Positions 16,138-25,003 are shown, counted from the first letter of the stretch. The stretch is DNA of 64,000 nucleotides from Haloarcula amylovorans (GCF_004681185.1 NZ_SRIF01000002.1:973994-1037993), one strand, 5' to 3'. Program-made: numbers and translations. The notes: generated by a model from the letters alone, not told the origin.

Positions 16138-17157
16138 TTAGTCGAAGCTTGGTAGGTGTTCGCGTCGCTGGTTCATCTTCTGCCGCGACGAACGCGCGTC
16201 GTAGTGCTCATCAAGTGTTTCCTTGCTCACATTCATTCTGTCGGACACAACTGTATCGGGCACGTCTTCTGATAGGAAATGCGTGATCGCGCCACGCCGA
16301 AGCGCGTGTGGCGACCGGGATGACGGACATTTACTCGCCTCGTACCGCCGGTCCCGCGCGTCGCACTCTTCCGGATCTCGGTCATGCGGACATTCCTCTC
16401 CGGTCACACACGGGCGGGTCAGCTGGTACGTATAGTAGCGAAACGTGTTCGTCGTCATCCGGCCATGTCCAGTCGCCAACAGGGGCTTCCGTCCGTGCTC
16501 GTCAGTCACCTCCGGGCGCTGTTCCTCGATGTAATCGCGTAACACACCGACCAGCTGCGACGACAATGCGATATCTCGCTCGCCGTGCGCTCCGTTCTTC
16601 AGCGGTGTTCCTGTATCGGGGCGATGGCGGATTTCGATGTACGCGTTTCTGAGGCGCACGTCGTCGAGGTCGATTGCCAGGAGTGAGCCAGTGCGCGCTC
16701 CGGATTCCCAGAGTAACCGCGCGATCACGTGCTCATGGGTCGCGTACTCGTACTTGTCGAGGTACGCGAGGAGGTCTGCGGCCCGCTCTGAGGGAAGGAT
16801 GTCGCCGCTCTGTTTCTCGTCGGCGTCTAACGTCGGACTTGTTACTGATTCGGCGACGCCGTCCCGTACCGCGTCGATGTCTTCGCAGAACCGCAAGAAC
16901 ACGCGGAGCGTGTCCATTTGGCTCTTCAGGGTGGGCGAGCTCACCTCGGCTTTCCGGTAGAGCTTGAACCGGTGCGTGTCTCGACCAGTTACGGCATTTA
17001 GATTCTCGATGCCCTCCTGAGCACACCATTCGATGAATCGCTCAAGTCGGTAGCCATGCGATTGCAGCGTGGCTTCGGAAACCTCATCGCGTCGATCCTG
17101 TTTATATAGCTCAACGCCGTCCGTAGGAGTCAATGGCTCTAGGTCTTCAGGGTTCAT
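16138..17157 (-). CDS. Tyrosine recombinase/integrase
   Basis: 339 aa from the ATG at 17157; the frame runs open to 17424 but that extension is Arg/Pro-rich and not protein-like. The N-terminal 110 residues are a SAM-like core-binding domain. The catalytic domain shows R155 (SGARTGSLL), H284-x-x-R287 (SPHALRRG) and Y319 (DEHYDARS). Between them an insertion with C250, C256, H258, C265 and C277 may bind metal, as seen in some haloarchaeal integrases. It probably inserts and excises the element. It is transcribed leftward toward the CBASS operon, at the edge of the accessory region. A 240-bp G+C-rich gap upstream contains the near-palindrome AACGGC-C-GCCGTT (17265-17277), a possible binding site. 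Confidence 0.88.
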   Translation of the reverse strand: MNPEDLEPLTPTDGVELYKQDRRDEVSEATLQSHGYRLERFIEWCAQEGIENLNAVTGRDTHRFKLYRKAEVSSPTLKSQMDTLRVFLRFCEDIDAVRDGVAESVTSPTLDADEKQSGDILPSERAADLLAYLDKYEYATHEHVIARLLWESGARTGSLLAIDLDDVRLRNAYIEIRHRPDTGTPLKNGAHGERDIALSSQLVGVLRDYIEEQRPEVTDEHGRKPLLATGHGRMTTNTFRYYTYQLTRPCVTGEECPHDRDPEECDARDRRYEASKCPSSRSPHALRRGAITHFLSEDVPDTVVSDRMNVSKETLDEHYDARSSRQKMNQRREHLPSFD

Positions 17158-17396
17158 TTGTGCTGCCGCAGGGCGCGGTCCTCGCGCACCCCGGGAAGCC
17201 CGAGATCCGTACGGCCACGCGGAAAGCGCAAAATCCCGTGGTGGCCCCGGTGGTGGAAGCCCGGAACGGCCGCCGTTAGGCGGCCGCACGCCCGGACCCG
17301 CGAAACCGCTCTTACGGTAGCGCTGGTGTAATGAGGGCCGGCCCATTTTTGCGCCGCGAACGAACTCGTGAGCGGCACACACGTAACAGGTGAGCG

Positions 17397-17666
17397 TTAG
17401 TCGTCGACTCGCTTCGCCGCCCATTCCGTCCCAGCTACCCAGCTCATCTCGTCTGCATCAGCGAACGCCGAATGCTGGCTGATATATCCATCGAGGGGGT
17501 TGTCGGGTATCCGCGCTATGTCGTCTCTCGACTGGATTTCCCACGGGCTCTGAGCCCAGAATTCCGCTACCGAGTCGAAATCCGTGTATTCCTGCATGAA
17601 CTCCCGGCTGAATAGCTCGGCTAACGAGAGTCTGTCTTCTCTTCCGGCTCCTTCGTCACCCTCCAC
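17397..17666 (-). CDS. Small acidic protein upstream of the integrase
   Basis: 89 aa, acidic (start MEGDEGAGRED, end WAAKRVDD), no membrane segment and no recognised family. It is encoded on the same strand as, and 239 bp upstream of, the integrase. A small gene beside a tyrosine recombinase is often a directionality factor or regulator, but this one is not visibly basic or helix-turn-helix, so that role is only a possibility. Upstream lies a 255-bp non-coding junction to the chromosomal histidine kinase. Confidence 0.5.
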   Translation of the reverse strand: MEGDEGAGREDRLSLAELFSREFMQEYTDFDSVAEFWAQSPWEIQSRDDIARIPDNPLDGYISQHSAFADADEMSWVAGTEWAAKRVDD

Positions 17667-17921
17667 AGACGACTATAATTGGTAATCAGTAATACATGTT
17701 ATTCTTGTACTGTCAAATGACACGAGCGTTGACTATAATAGGGACCGATCTCCGTAACGGCGGTGTGAACGCAGGGAAACGACGACTACAGAGATGCCCG
17801 TAGGATGGTTGGAGCGGAACCGCACACGCTCTCAGCGACCAGCGGTATCGCTGCCCTGCTGTTACACGGTCACTGGATCTCGTGTGGAAAAGTAACGGTT
17901 ACTGATGTTTCTCACCGACAC

Positions 17922-19505
17922 TCACTCCGCTTTCGAGCCGTTCGTGTTCGTTATCTCGACGAGTGAGGCGGATTCCGGCTCTAACTCTGCGTCCTCGACG
18001 GGTAGCGTGAAGTGGAACGCCGTCCCCTCGCCGACGGTGGACTCGACCCAGATGTCGCCGCCATGTCGCTGGACGATGCGGTCGCAGATGGCGAGGCCGA
18101 TGCCTGTCGAGTCCGCCTCGTCCACGCCACTGGCGTCGCCGTAAAATGCGTCGAAAACCTGGTCGACCTGGTCTTCAGGAATCCCGATGCCGTCGTCTTC
18201 GACGGTGAACTGCCAGACGTCTCCCTCGCGGGTCGCGTCGACGTAGATGTGTGGTGCCTCCTCGTTGTACTTGATAGCGTTACTGACGAGGTTCTGGAAC
18301 AGTTGGACGAGTTGGTCGCTGTCGCCGGTGACCACCGGCAGCGGCTCGCTCTCGACGTCTGCGCCGGCCTCCTCGATGGCGACTTCGAGGTTGCGCTGGA
18401 CTGTCGCGAGGACGGATTCGCAGTCGACTGTTCTGAACGGGTCGCCCTCGCGGTCGATGCGCGAGTACGTCAGCAGTTGATCGATCATCCCCTGAAGGCG
18501 ACGCGCGCCGTCGACGGCGAAGCCGATGAACTCCGTGGCGTCTTCGTCGAGTTCGTCACTGTAGCGGTGTTCGAGCAACTGGAGGTAGTTGCGCACCATC
18601 CGCAGTGGCTCTTTCATGTCGTGGGAGGCGACGTAGGCGAACTGTTCGAGTTCGGCGTTCGAGCGTTCCAGTTCGTCGACCACCTGGTCGAGTTCGGCCT
18701 GTTTCCGTTCGAGTTCGGCCTGCTTCTGTCTGAGGTCACTGATGTCGCGGGCAATGCCACAGATGTAGCGTGGCTCGCCGTTCTCCGTGACCAGTGATAC
18801 CACGAACTCACAGGGTGTGTGCTCACCGTCCACAGAGACGAGGTCGTACTCGCCCGTCGTGTGGCCCTCTGTGAGTACCGATGCGAGACTCTCGAACGCT
18901 TCCTCCCGGTGTTCCTCTGCGATGAACGCCATCGGGTCACTCTCGGCGAGCTCCTTACCGCTACGGCCGGTTATCTCTTCGAGACGGGTGTTCCACTCGA
19001 CCATTTCGCGGTTGACCGAGAACACGAAGAACGCGTCGAGGAGGTTGTCGAGAACCGACTTCATGAACTCGGGATTGTCCCACAGCGGCGTGTCCCGATA
19101 GTCGTACCCCAACTCTTCACCGGTATCGTCCGAGACCGAGTCGAGGTGCGGACTCGACTCCGTAACTAACTCGGCAACGGCCGCCGGTACCGTATCGGCG
19201 TCGGTTACGGTGCGGTCACAACGGTCCGTGGGAGGGTTGGAACAGTTGGAACGGTTGGAACAGTCCCCATCGTAGACGACGACCGGTAACGTCGGGAGGT
19301 TCTCGACCACCCCGTCGAGGAACATGTCCCGATCACCAGGCTCGCCTGCGTACACCACACAGTCGAAAGCCGTTCCGCCGAGGCGCGCGAGGGCGTCCTC
19401 GTGCGTGGCCGCGAGACAGACAGTGAAATCCGTCTCGTGCTCCTTGAACGCGTGAATCGGGCTCATCGCTTCGCCGACGTAGAGAACGTGAAGTGACGGC
19501 GTCAT
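17922..19505 (-). CDS. PAS-domain sensor histidine kinase
   Basis: 527 aa from the ATG at 19505. The N-terminal 120 residues resemble a receiver fold (HVLYVG, VVYAGEPGDRD) without a clear phospho-acceptor Asp, so probably a pseudo-receiver. A PAS domain spans about 150-255, followed by a coiled coil of repeated AELE/KQAEL heptads. The HisKA box has H295 (VASHDMKEPLR). The ATPase domain has an N box (NLVSNAIKYN) and DDGIGIP and GIGLAIC motifs. No membrane segment is seen, so it senses in the cytoplasm. No response regulator is adjacent. A short in-frame tandem repeat (three GTTGGAAC units at 19237-19261) gives a CSNRSNCSN stretch near residue 82-90. It is the first chromosome-type gene after the element. 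Confidence 0.88.
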   Translation of the reverse strand: MTPSLHVLYVGEAMSPIHAFKEHETDFTVCLAATHEDALARLGGTAFDCVVYAGEPGDRDMFLDGVVENLPTLPVVVYDGDCSNRSNCSNPPTDRCDRTVTDADTVPAAVAELVTESSPHLDSVSDDTGEELGYDYRDTPLWDNPEFMKSVLDNLLDAFFVFSVNREMVEWNTRLEEITGRSGKELAESDPMAFIAEEHREEAFESLASVLTEGHTTGEYDLVSVDGEHTPCEFVVSLVTENGEPRYICGIARDISDLRQKQAELERKQAELDQVVDELERSNAELEQFAYVASHDMKEPLRMVRNYLQLLEHRYSDELDEDATEFIGFAVDGARRLQGMIDQLLTYSRIDREGDPFRTVDCESVLATVQRNLEVAIEEAGADVESEPLPVVTGDSDQLVQLFQNLVSNAIKYNEEAPHIYVDATREGDVWQFTVEDDGIGIPEDQVDQVFDAFYGDASGVDEADSTGIGLAICDRIVQRHGGDIWVESTVGEGTAFHFTLPVEDAELEPESASLVEITNTNGSKAE

Positions 19506-19678
19506 CAACCTGTCACGGAGACGTTAGTGCCTGTGGAGTTAACTATTATTACGGATTATCGGAGAAGTCGGTAACTGACCGGCCACTTACCGGCGGGTAA
19601 GCGACCGCAGTTAATGTTCGGTTAGCTTACACTTATGGGTAGAAAACGGCCAAGATGTGTTTAGACAGGGCCTAACCG

Positions 19679-20341
19679 ATGTCATCCACGCAAATCACCC
19701 AAACCGACGCACGAACCGAGACCGTTGCAGACGCTCCCAACCGTTGCATCGACGACCTCGCCGAGCACATGTCAGAGAACATCTGCAAAGGCTTCATCAC
19801 CCACGACGACCGCCAGCGCGAGGCGTGCATCGAGGCGTTCTTCGAGGTCGACCGCTACCAGTTCCCGCACCTCTCCGAGGAAGCGGCATATCGAGCCGCG
19901 ACCGCCTACGTCGACGCGCTGTGGGCGAAAGACGACGTCGAAGAACCGTACGTACTCGAAGACGGCTCGCTCGATCGCGAGCCGCTCGATGACGCCGACT
20001 GGAGCCCCGTCGTTGAGTGCCTCGAACGCCGCGCCGACATCGTGGGTATGTCCCGCGAGTACGCGACGGCGACCACCGACGGCTGGAGAAAGCACAAGAC
20101 CGGCGGCGACTACTGGACGCCACACATGCGCGCACAACTCCACGAGGTCCGCGCGGCGCTCGACGACGCCGAGTACCCCCACAAGCGCGGCACCAGCCAG
20201 TCCGGCCTCGGACCGCTTCCCGCCCGCTACCTCGTCGGGATCGAACTTCACGACATGAAGAGCGAGGAACACTGGAAGGAAGCCGTCGACGTCATGCAGT
20301 CGTACTACGCTGAACTGCTCCGCACCCAACGCGACGACTGA
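19679..20341 (+). CDS. Haloarchaeal hypothetical protein
   Basis: 220 aa, soluble and strongly acidic, no recognised domain. The first 25 residues are polar and probably disordered. The remainder is helical with Trp and Tyr spread through it (WSPVVECLERRADIVGMS; GDYWTPHMRAQLHEV). Strong third-position G/C matches the chromosomal half. Upstream (19506-19678) are a CTTACC...GGTAAG inverted repeat and a TTAATG-rich patch likely to hold the promoter. It precedes trmY by 139 bp. Function unknown. Confidence 0.7.
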   Translation: MSSTQITQTDARTETVADAPNRCIDDLAEHMSENICKGFITHDDRQREACIEAFFEVDRYQFPHLSEEAAYRAATAYVDALWAKDDVEEPYVLEDGSLDREPLDDADWSPVVECLERRADIVGMSREYATATTDGWRKHKTGGDYWTPHMRAQLHEVRAALDDAEYPHKRGTSQSGLGPLPARYLVGIELHDMKSEEHWKEAVDVMQSYYAELLRTQRDD

Positions 20342-20480
20342 ACGCGAGCGATTACCGCGACGTAACGAAGGGTAACTCGGCCGGGTACGGGCCGAACGAT
20401 GCGGTGCGGTGTTTCTTCTCTCCGTCTCTCCGCCGATCGAAACTCGACACACGTAACCGTTCTCGCCGAAATCGCTACCC

Positions 20481-21077
20481 ATGCGCCAGTTCGTCGTCGT
20501 CGGCCACGACGCCCCGACATCGCCGGAGTTCTCGCTCGACGACCTCGCCGGGGCCGCCGGTCGGTTGGACGTGCTCTGTCGCTGTGTCAACAGCGCCTTC
20601 TTCCTGAGCCACGACATCCGAGAGGACGTTCGCGCTCACCTCGTGTTGGCCGACGAGTACACAGTCACGTTCGACGGCGGTGACCTGCGGCGACTCAACC
20701 CCGACGAGCGGTCGACGGCGGCCCTCGTCCGCAACGCGCTCGAAGAGCGTGAGGAGGCCATCGGTCACATTCCCGTCGAAACGTCGCCCGGCGTCTCGCT
20801 GACCCGACGCGGGTTCGAAGGGACGCTAGAGGACGCGGCCCGCGATAGTACCGTCGTCCAGTTACACGAAGACGGTGACCCGGTCGTCTCTGTCGACCCG
20901 CCCGCGAATCCGCTGTTTGTCCTCTCTGACCACCACGACTTCACCGAGGACGAAGCCGCGCTGCTGGGCGAGCGAGCGGCCGAACGCGTCTCGCTCGGTC
21001 CCGAACGGTTACACGCCGATCACGCGATTACCGTCGCACACAACTACCTCGATACCGACGGGTTCACCGACTATTGA
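20481..21077 (+). CDS. trmY: tRNA pseudouridine(54) N1-methyltransferase
   Basis: 198 aa, the normal length for TrmY (former DUF358). The N-terminus ([19 protein letters not shown]) and the block [15 protein letters not shown] are hallmarks of this archaeal SPOUT methyltransferase. The knot region near the C-terminus ([12 protein letters not shown], then [22 protein letters not shown]) holds the S-adenosylmethionine site. It methylates N1 of pseudouridine 54 in the tRNA T loop, giving m1-psi, the archaeal counterpart of thymidine 54. It lies near tgtA in a stretch with several tRNA-modification genes. Confidence 0.92.
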   Translation: MRQFVVVGHDAPTSPEFSLDDLAGAAGRLDVLCRCVNSAFFLSHDIREDVRAHLVLADEYTVTFDGGDLRRLNPDERSTAALVRNALEEREEAIGHIPVETSPGVSLTRRGFEGTLEDAARDSTVVQLHEDGDPVVSVDPPANPLFVLSDHHDFTEDEAALLGERAAERVSLGPERLHADHAITVAHNYLDTDGFTDY

Positions 21078-21130
21078 ACCACTGGCCGGAGAAACGCTTT
21101 TGAGAGCGTGCCGACGAGGGAAGCCAAGCG

Positions 21131-21567
21131 ATGACCGTTCGGTTGCCACTCCTCCCGTGCTGGCTGCGATGGAGCGCCGTCGCCCTCGTCGGCGGGTTCA
21201 TCTTTACACCTCGATCATTGCCGGGCCACCCGGGACGGCAATAGACCGCTTCCGACTGCTATTCTTGCCTCTAGATAAGTGGCGGCACCTCGTCGCATAC
21301 GCGGTACTCGCCGGAACGCTGGTCTATGCGACCGACGACTGGTTACTGGAGCGACGGTGGACCGTACTGGCTGTCGTCTTCGCCACCGTCCTGTACGGGA
21401 TCGGTATCGAGGTCGGCCAGTCGTTCCTCCCGAGTCGGTACTTCTCGCTCGGCGACGCCCTCGCGAACATCGTGGGCGCACTGCTGGTCGCGCCGTGGTA
21501 TCTGCTCCGGCGATACGTTACCTTCGCCGGCGTGCAGTCGTGGCTTCGACGGTTCCGACCCTCATAG
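21131..21567 (+). pseudogene. VanZ-family membrane protein with apparent frameshift
   Basis: The gene begins in one frame at ATG 21131 (MTVRLPLLPCWLRW..GGFIF) and continues in another from about 21205 (YTSIIAGPPGTAIDRF, then LPLDKWRHLVAYAVLAGT and IEVGQSFLPSRYFSLGDALANIVGALL). The first frame hits TAG at 21242. Reading TTTTAC in place of TTTAC at 21203-21207 would join both into one VanZ protein of about 145 aa with four membrane spans and the family DKxxH motif. A one-base loss, a sequencing error or -1 slippage could each explain it. Loss of function is likely if the base is truly missing. A second, intact VanZ gene is at 41180. Confidence 0.7.
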
Positions 21568-21594
21568 CGGCCACTGGCACGACGTGTCGGCCGA

Positions 21595-21783
21595 CTACCA
21601 TCTGATGCCCGCCAGCTGAAGACACAGGATGGCGGTGGCCAGAACGAGGAGCGCAAGCCCGGCCAGCGGCGCCCCTACGAGCAGGCTCTCTGTTTCGAGC
21701 GCGTCGGTCACGGCAAAGAGACCGAGGCCGAAGACCAGCATCGGCATTCGGAGGGCGAGCGCGTCTCCGAAGGACGACGACAC
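21595..21783 (-). CDS. Small membrane protein (62 aa)
   Basis: 62 aa with two predicted membrane spans (MLVFGLGLFAVTDAL and LAGLALLVLATAILCL) separated by a short polar turn. No recognised family. It lies 76 bp downstream of a 41-aa membrane protein gene on the same strand, and the pair may be co-transcribed. It converges on the VanZ gene. Small two-span proteins of this kind are common and uncharacterised in haloarchaea. Confidence 0.6.
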   Translation of the reverse strand: MSSSFGDALALRMPMLVFGLGLFAVTDALETESLLVGAPLAGLALLVLATAILCLQLAGIRW

Positions 21784-21859
21784 GACTGGTTGGTGTCGAA
21801 ATCCCCCATAACGGTTGGCTACGGAGAGTCCGGACTGTTCGTACTCGTCCGTGGGTCAG

Positions 21860-21985
21860 TTAGGAACCGAGCCACCGGACGACCGCACCGGCCAGCAGAA
21901 CGAGTGCACCGGCGATGAACGTGCCGGGAATCGGGAGCACGAACAAGAGCGCGCCGAACACGAGCACGAGAGTGGATGCTTTCAT
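21860..21985 (-). CDS. Very small membrane protein (41 aa)
   Basis: Found by reading the minus strand: ATG at 21985, TAA at 21860-21862. Nearly all of its 41 residues are hydrophobic: two short spans (TLVLVFGALLFVLPIPG and FIAGALVLLAGAVV) around a Pro-Ile-Pro-Gly turn, ending RWLGS. Codons are strongly G/C at third position, as in neighbouring genes, which supports real coding. The Nudix gene is divergent, 84 bp away. Function unknown. Confidence 0.6.
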   Translation of the reverse strand: MKASTLVLVFGALLFVLPIPGTFIAGALVLLAGAVVRWLGS

Positions 21986-22069
21986 TCCGACCACAGCTTC
22001 GGGCGGGTGACGGGTACACCTTATGGCCGGACCGTCACCGGTTTGGCGGTGCCGAACCCAGCCCTTGAT

Positions 22070-22615
22070 ATGTCAGACGACCTCGCGTGGGAGACGCTCG
22101 CAGCCGAGACCGCGTACGCCTGTCCGGGTTTCGACGTGGTTCACGAAGACGTTCGCCTCCCCGACGGGAGCGAGACCGACTTCGACTTCCTGCGGGAGGG
22201 CGACAGCGTCGTGATACTGCCGTTCACCGACGACGGCGACGTGGTCGTCATCGAAGAGTGGCGACAGGCCGTCCACCGGCTCAACCGCGGCCTTCCGGCC
22301 GGGAGCATGGAAGGCCACGACGACGAACCCGCGGCGGCCGTCGACCGGGAGCTCCGCGAGGAGACCGGGTACGAAGCCGACTCGGTGTCCCACCTCTACA
22401 CCGCCGAACCGGCCAACGGCTACGCCGACTCCGTCTTTCATTACTTCGTCGCCGAAGGCTGTGAACCGAGCGCCGAACAGGACCTCGACTTCAACGAGTC
22501 CATCCGTGTCGAGACGACGGCATTCGAGGAGTTAGTCGAGAGCGTTCGGTCGGGAGACTTCCGAGACGGGCGCTCGGCGGTCGGTATCATGTACTACGCG
22601 CTGTTCGAGGGATAG
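22070..22615 (+). CDS. Nudix hydrolase, ADP-ribose pyrophosphatase-like
   Basis: 181 aa from the ATG at 22070. The Nudix box (AVDRELREETGYEAD) has the REL-x-EE-x-G core, with Asp in place of the usual first Glu. The preceding strand VVVIEEWRQAVHRLNRGLPAG is typical of the ADP-ribose/NDP-sugar branch, where the R-Q pair and LPAG precede the box. It probably hydrolyses a nucleoside diphosphate linked to another group, such as ADP-ribose; exact substrate unknown. It stands alone between the small membrane proteins and the vapBC module. Confidence 0.85.
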   Translation: MSDDLAWETLAAETAYACPGFDVVHEDVRLPDGSETDFDFLREGDSVVILPFTDDGDVVVIEEWRQAVHRLNRGLPAGSMEGHDDEPAAAVDRELREETGYEADSVSHLYTAEPANGYADSVFHYFVAEGCEPSAEQDLDFNESIRVETTAFEELVESVRSGDFRDGRSAVGIMYYALFEG

Positions 22616-22643
22616 CTAGCCCAAGAGTTATTGAGTTGTAATA

Positions 22644-22656
22644 GTTACTGAGTAAC
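22644..22656. promoter_or_regulatory. Palindrome just before the antitoxin start
   Basis: GTTACT-G-AGTAAC is a perfect 6-bp inverted repeat with a one-base centre, ending one base before the ATG at 22658. Toxin-antitoxin operons are usually repressed by their own antitoxin at such a site. A T/A-rich patch (TTATTGAGTTGTAATAG) just upstream is the likely promoter. Confidence 0.5.
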
Positions 22657-22657
22657 C

Positions 22658-22933
22658 ATGGCGACGGCAGTCAAGGTCGACGAGGACGCCAAAGCGCAAC
22701 TCGAAGAGTTACAGGCTGAGATTCGACTGAAGGTCGGCAAGAAAGTTACACAGCAAGAACTGCTCTCACGGCTCATCGACGACGCCTACGAGTCCCGCGA
22801 GGCGGTCATCGATTCGTTCCGGGAGACGACGGTTCCGCTGAGTGAGGAAGAGAAGGAAGCGATGCGAGAAGGTCGGTTCAGTTCTGGCGTTGAGACGGAC
22901 GAAGAAGACATCGACGACATCCTCTACGGATGA
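22658..22933 (+). CDS. vapB: VapB-like antitoxin
   Basis: 91 aa. The N-terminal strand and helices (ATAVKVDEDAKAQLEELQ ... KKVTQQELLSRLID) look like a ribbon-helix-helix DNA-binding domain. The C-terminal 40 residues are acidic (DEEDIDDILYG) and likely wrap the toxin. It overlaps the PIN-domain gene by ATGA (22930-22933), the standard antitoxin-first layout. It probably represses its own operon through the 22644-22656 palindrome. Confidence 0.8.
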   Translation: MATAVKVDEDAKAQLEELQAEIRLKVGKKVTQQELLSRLIDDAYESREAVIDSFRETTVPLSEEEKEAMREGRFSSGVETDEEDIDDILYG

Positions 22934-23361
22934 GCGTGTTGCTCGATACCGGTGTCGTCTACGCCGACCACGATACGGACGCATCGCGGCACGAACCCGC
23001 GAGCCGAGCGCTCGAAGTAGTGTTCGACGGAAAATATGGACAGCCGTACGTCAGCGAGTACGTTTACGACGAGGCGGTAACGCTAACGTTCAAGCGGAGC
23101 GGTTCCACCGAGGCAGCCAAGCGACTCGGACGACGGCTCCGAGGCGCGGGGTCGTTTCCAGCAGTGTACGAGATGCTCCACGTCTCACCGTCGTTGTTCG
23201 CCGCTGCTATCGACGTGTTCGAGCAGTACGACGACCAGCGGCTGAGCTTTACCGACGCGACTCTTGTCTCGCAATGCAAACGTAACGACATCGATGCGAT
23301 TCTCAGTTTCGACGACGACTTCGACGGCCTCGTCGAGCGTCTCGACCCCGCGGACGTATAG
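22930..23361 (+). CDS. vapC: VapC-type PIN-domain ribonuclease toxin
   Basis: 143 aa with the PIN-domain order: first acid in SVLLDTGVVYADHD (D6), a central Glu-containing helix (VSEYVYDEAV), then FTDATLV and ILSFDDDFDG near the C-terminus supplying the last acids. PIN toxins cleave RNA, often tRNA, when released from the antitoxin. It is coupled to vapB by overlap and ends 45 bp before tgtA. Target unknown. Confidence 0.83.
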   Translation: MSVLLDTGVVYADHDTDASRHEPASRALEVVFDGKYGQPYVSEYVYDEAVTLTFKRSGSTEAAKRLGRRLRGAGSFPAVYEMLHVSPSLFAAAIDVFEQYDDQRLSFTDATLVSQCKRNDIDAILSFDDDFDGLVERLDPADV

Positions 23362-23406
23362 CCGCGGAACACAACCCTTAGGCGCGCGCCCCGCCCACGA
23401 CGGACA

Positions 23407-24879
23407 ATGACCAACTTCGAGGTCCGCGCCTACGACGCCGCGGGTCGGCTGGGCGAACTGACCGTCCCGCGGGCCGGCGTTACCGTCGAGACGCCGACCA
23501 TCCTCCCTGTGGTGAACCCGCACGTCCAGACGGTCGAGCCGTCGACGCTCGAATCGGAGTTCGGCGCGGAGATTCTCATCACGAACAGCTACATCCTCCA
23601 CGGCTCGGAGGACTTACGCGACCCCGCGCTGGACCGCGGACTCCACGACCTGCTGGATTTCTCGGGGGCGATCATGACCGACTCTGGGTCCTTCCAGCTC
23701 TCGGAGTACGGCGAGATCGACGTGACGACCGAGGAGATTCTGCAGTTCCAACGCGATATCGGGAGCGACATCGGAACGCCCGTGGACATCCCGACGCCAC
23801 CGGACGTAGACCGCGAACAGGCTGAATCCGAACTAGCGACCACGCAGGACCGACTCGAACGGGCAGTCGACGCGGACACCGGCGAGATGCTCGTCACCGC
23901 GCCGGTCCAGGGATCGACGTATCCCGATCTGCGCGAACGGGCCGCGAAAGACGCCAAATCGACGGGACTGGACGTGTTCCCGCTCGGTGCGGTCGTCCCG
24001 CTGATGAACGAGTACCGCTACGCCGACCTCGCGGACGTGGTCGCCGCCTGCAAACGGGGCCTCGGCGAGTCCGGGCCGGTCCACCTCTTCGGCGCGGGCC
24101 ACCCGATGATGTTCGCCATGGCCGCCGCGCTGGGCTGTGACCTCTTCGATTCGGCGGCATACGCGCTGTACGCCCGCGACGACCGCTACCTGACCGTCCG
24201 TGGCACCGAGCACCTCGACGATATGGAGTACTTTCCGTGTCAGTGTCCGGTCTGTACCGACCACACGCCCGCGGAACTCGCCGGGATGGCCGAGAAAGTC
24301 CGCGGCGAGCTGCTGGCCCGCCACAACCTCTATGTCACGTACGGCGAGATACGGACCGTCCGGCAGGCCATCCGCTCCGGAACGCTGCTGGAACTGGTCG
24401 ACACCCGCGCCCGCGGCCACCCGACGATGCTCGATGGCTACCGCGCGCTACTTGACCACGCCGAACAACTCGAACGCACCGACCGCGTCTCGAAGGGGAC
24501 GTTCTTCTACACGTCCGCCGAGAGCGCACGACGGCCGGAGGTCCTGCGCCACCACGAGCGTCTCGACCGCTTCGACATCGAGGGCGACGAGGTGTTGCTG
24601 ACCGAGGGCGGGTCCAACGACCGCTACGACGAGACGTGGGGGGTTCGCCCGCCGTTCGGTCCCTACCCGCGAGAACTCGGCGACACCTATCCGCTGACCG
24701 CCGAGGTCCCCGACCGAATGGACCGAGCGGCCCACGAGGCGGCGGCCGATGGCGTCACCCGCTTCGTCGAGTTGCATCCCGACGTGTCATTCACGCTGGT
24801 TCACGACGACTGGGCGGCGACGGCGCTAGAACGGGTTCCAGAGCGGGTCCGGTTGCGGGATTTGCACGCGCGAGAGTAG
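23407..24879 (+). CDS. tgtA: Archaeal tRNA-guanine transglycosylase (archaeosine pathway)
   Basis: 490 aa. It has the TGT barrel with nucleophile region [16 protein letters not shown] (D92), PVDIPTPPD, and [14 protein letters not shown]. The zinc site is [16 protein letters not shown] near residues 277-292. It swaps guanine-15 in tRNA for preQ0, the first tRNA step to archaeosine. Length matches the split haloarchaeal form that lacks a PUA domain, which is carried instead by ArcS. It sits between two toxin-antitoxin modules. ArcS (29461) and RaSEA (43423), which complete the pathway, are on the same strand further along. Confidence 0.93.
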   Translation: MTNFEVRAYDAAGRLGELTVPRAGVTVETPTILPVVNPHVQTVEPSTLESEFGAEILITNSYILHGSEDLRDPALDRGLHDLLDFSGAIMTDSGSFQLSEYGEIDVTTEEILQFQRDIGSDIGTPVDIPTPPDVDREQAESELATTQDRLERAVDADTGEMLVTAPVQGSTYPDLRERAAKDAKSTGLDVFPLGAVVPLMNEYRYADLADVVAACKRGLGESGPVHLFGAGHPMMFAMAAALGCDLFDSAAYALYARDDRYLTVRGTEHLDDMEYFPCQCPVCTDHTPAELAGMAEKVRGELLARHNLYVTYGEIRTVRQAIRSGTLLELVDTRARGHPTMLDGYRALLDHAEQLERTDRVSKGTFFYTSAESARRPEVLRHHERLDRFDIEGDEVLLTEGGSNDRYDETWGVRPPFGPYPRELGDTYPLTAEVPDRMDRAAHEAAADGVTRFVELHPDVSFTLVHDDWAATALERVPERVRLRDLHARE

Positions 24880-24910
24880 CGAGGGGCGCGAACGAAGTGA
24901 GCGGCCCTCG
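24880..24910 (+). terminator. Hairpin after tgtA
   Basis: CGAGGG (24880-24885) pairs with CCCTCG (24905-24910), 2 bases after the tgtA stop. The gap continues with short GCGAA/GAGCGAAGCGA units typical of haloarchaeal intergenic DNA. No T-run follows, so its role as a terminator is tentative. Confidence 0.35.
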
Positions 24911-25003
24911 AAAGCGAACGAGGAGCGAAGCGACTCGTGAGCAGTAGCGAGAGGCGAACGGAGCGCAATCCTCGGAACCAGGAAAAGCGAACGGCCGAAC
25001 CTT

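Larger units (their letters stand above)
1..17700. mobile_element. Integrative plasmid-like element carrying a CBASS defence operon (left end outside window)
   Basis: The stretch holds replication (primase-helicase), partition (ParA and partner), nuclease-like, defence (CBASS) and integration (tyrosine recombinase) genes, with many orphan ORFs and several long non-coding gaps. From 17.9 kb onward the genes are chromosomal in type. The recombinase at 16138-17157 and its small neighbour at 17397-17666 mark the right end. The left end lies outside the window. I found no tRNA 3'-end sequence between 17667 and 17921, so the right boundary is approximate and the attachment core is unresolved. The element may be integrated, or may be a misjoined plasmid end. 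An integrated element is the simpler reading because a recombinase sits at the junction. Confidence 0.7.

Noticed and set aside
17158..17424. N-terminal extension of the integrase
   Set aside because: Arg/Pro/Gly-rich, unlike the recombinase domain, and overlaps a G+C-rich non-coding gap.
17667..17921. Search for a tRNA-derived attachment site at the right end of the element
   Set aside because: No TTCGAATC-like segment or repeat was found; only a short GACTATAAT repeat (17669 and 17731), which is too small to claim.
19237..19261. Tandem GTTGGAAC repeat
   Set aside because: In-frame inside the histidine kinase; too short for a CRISPR or satellite.
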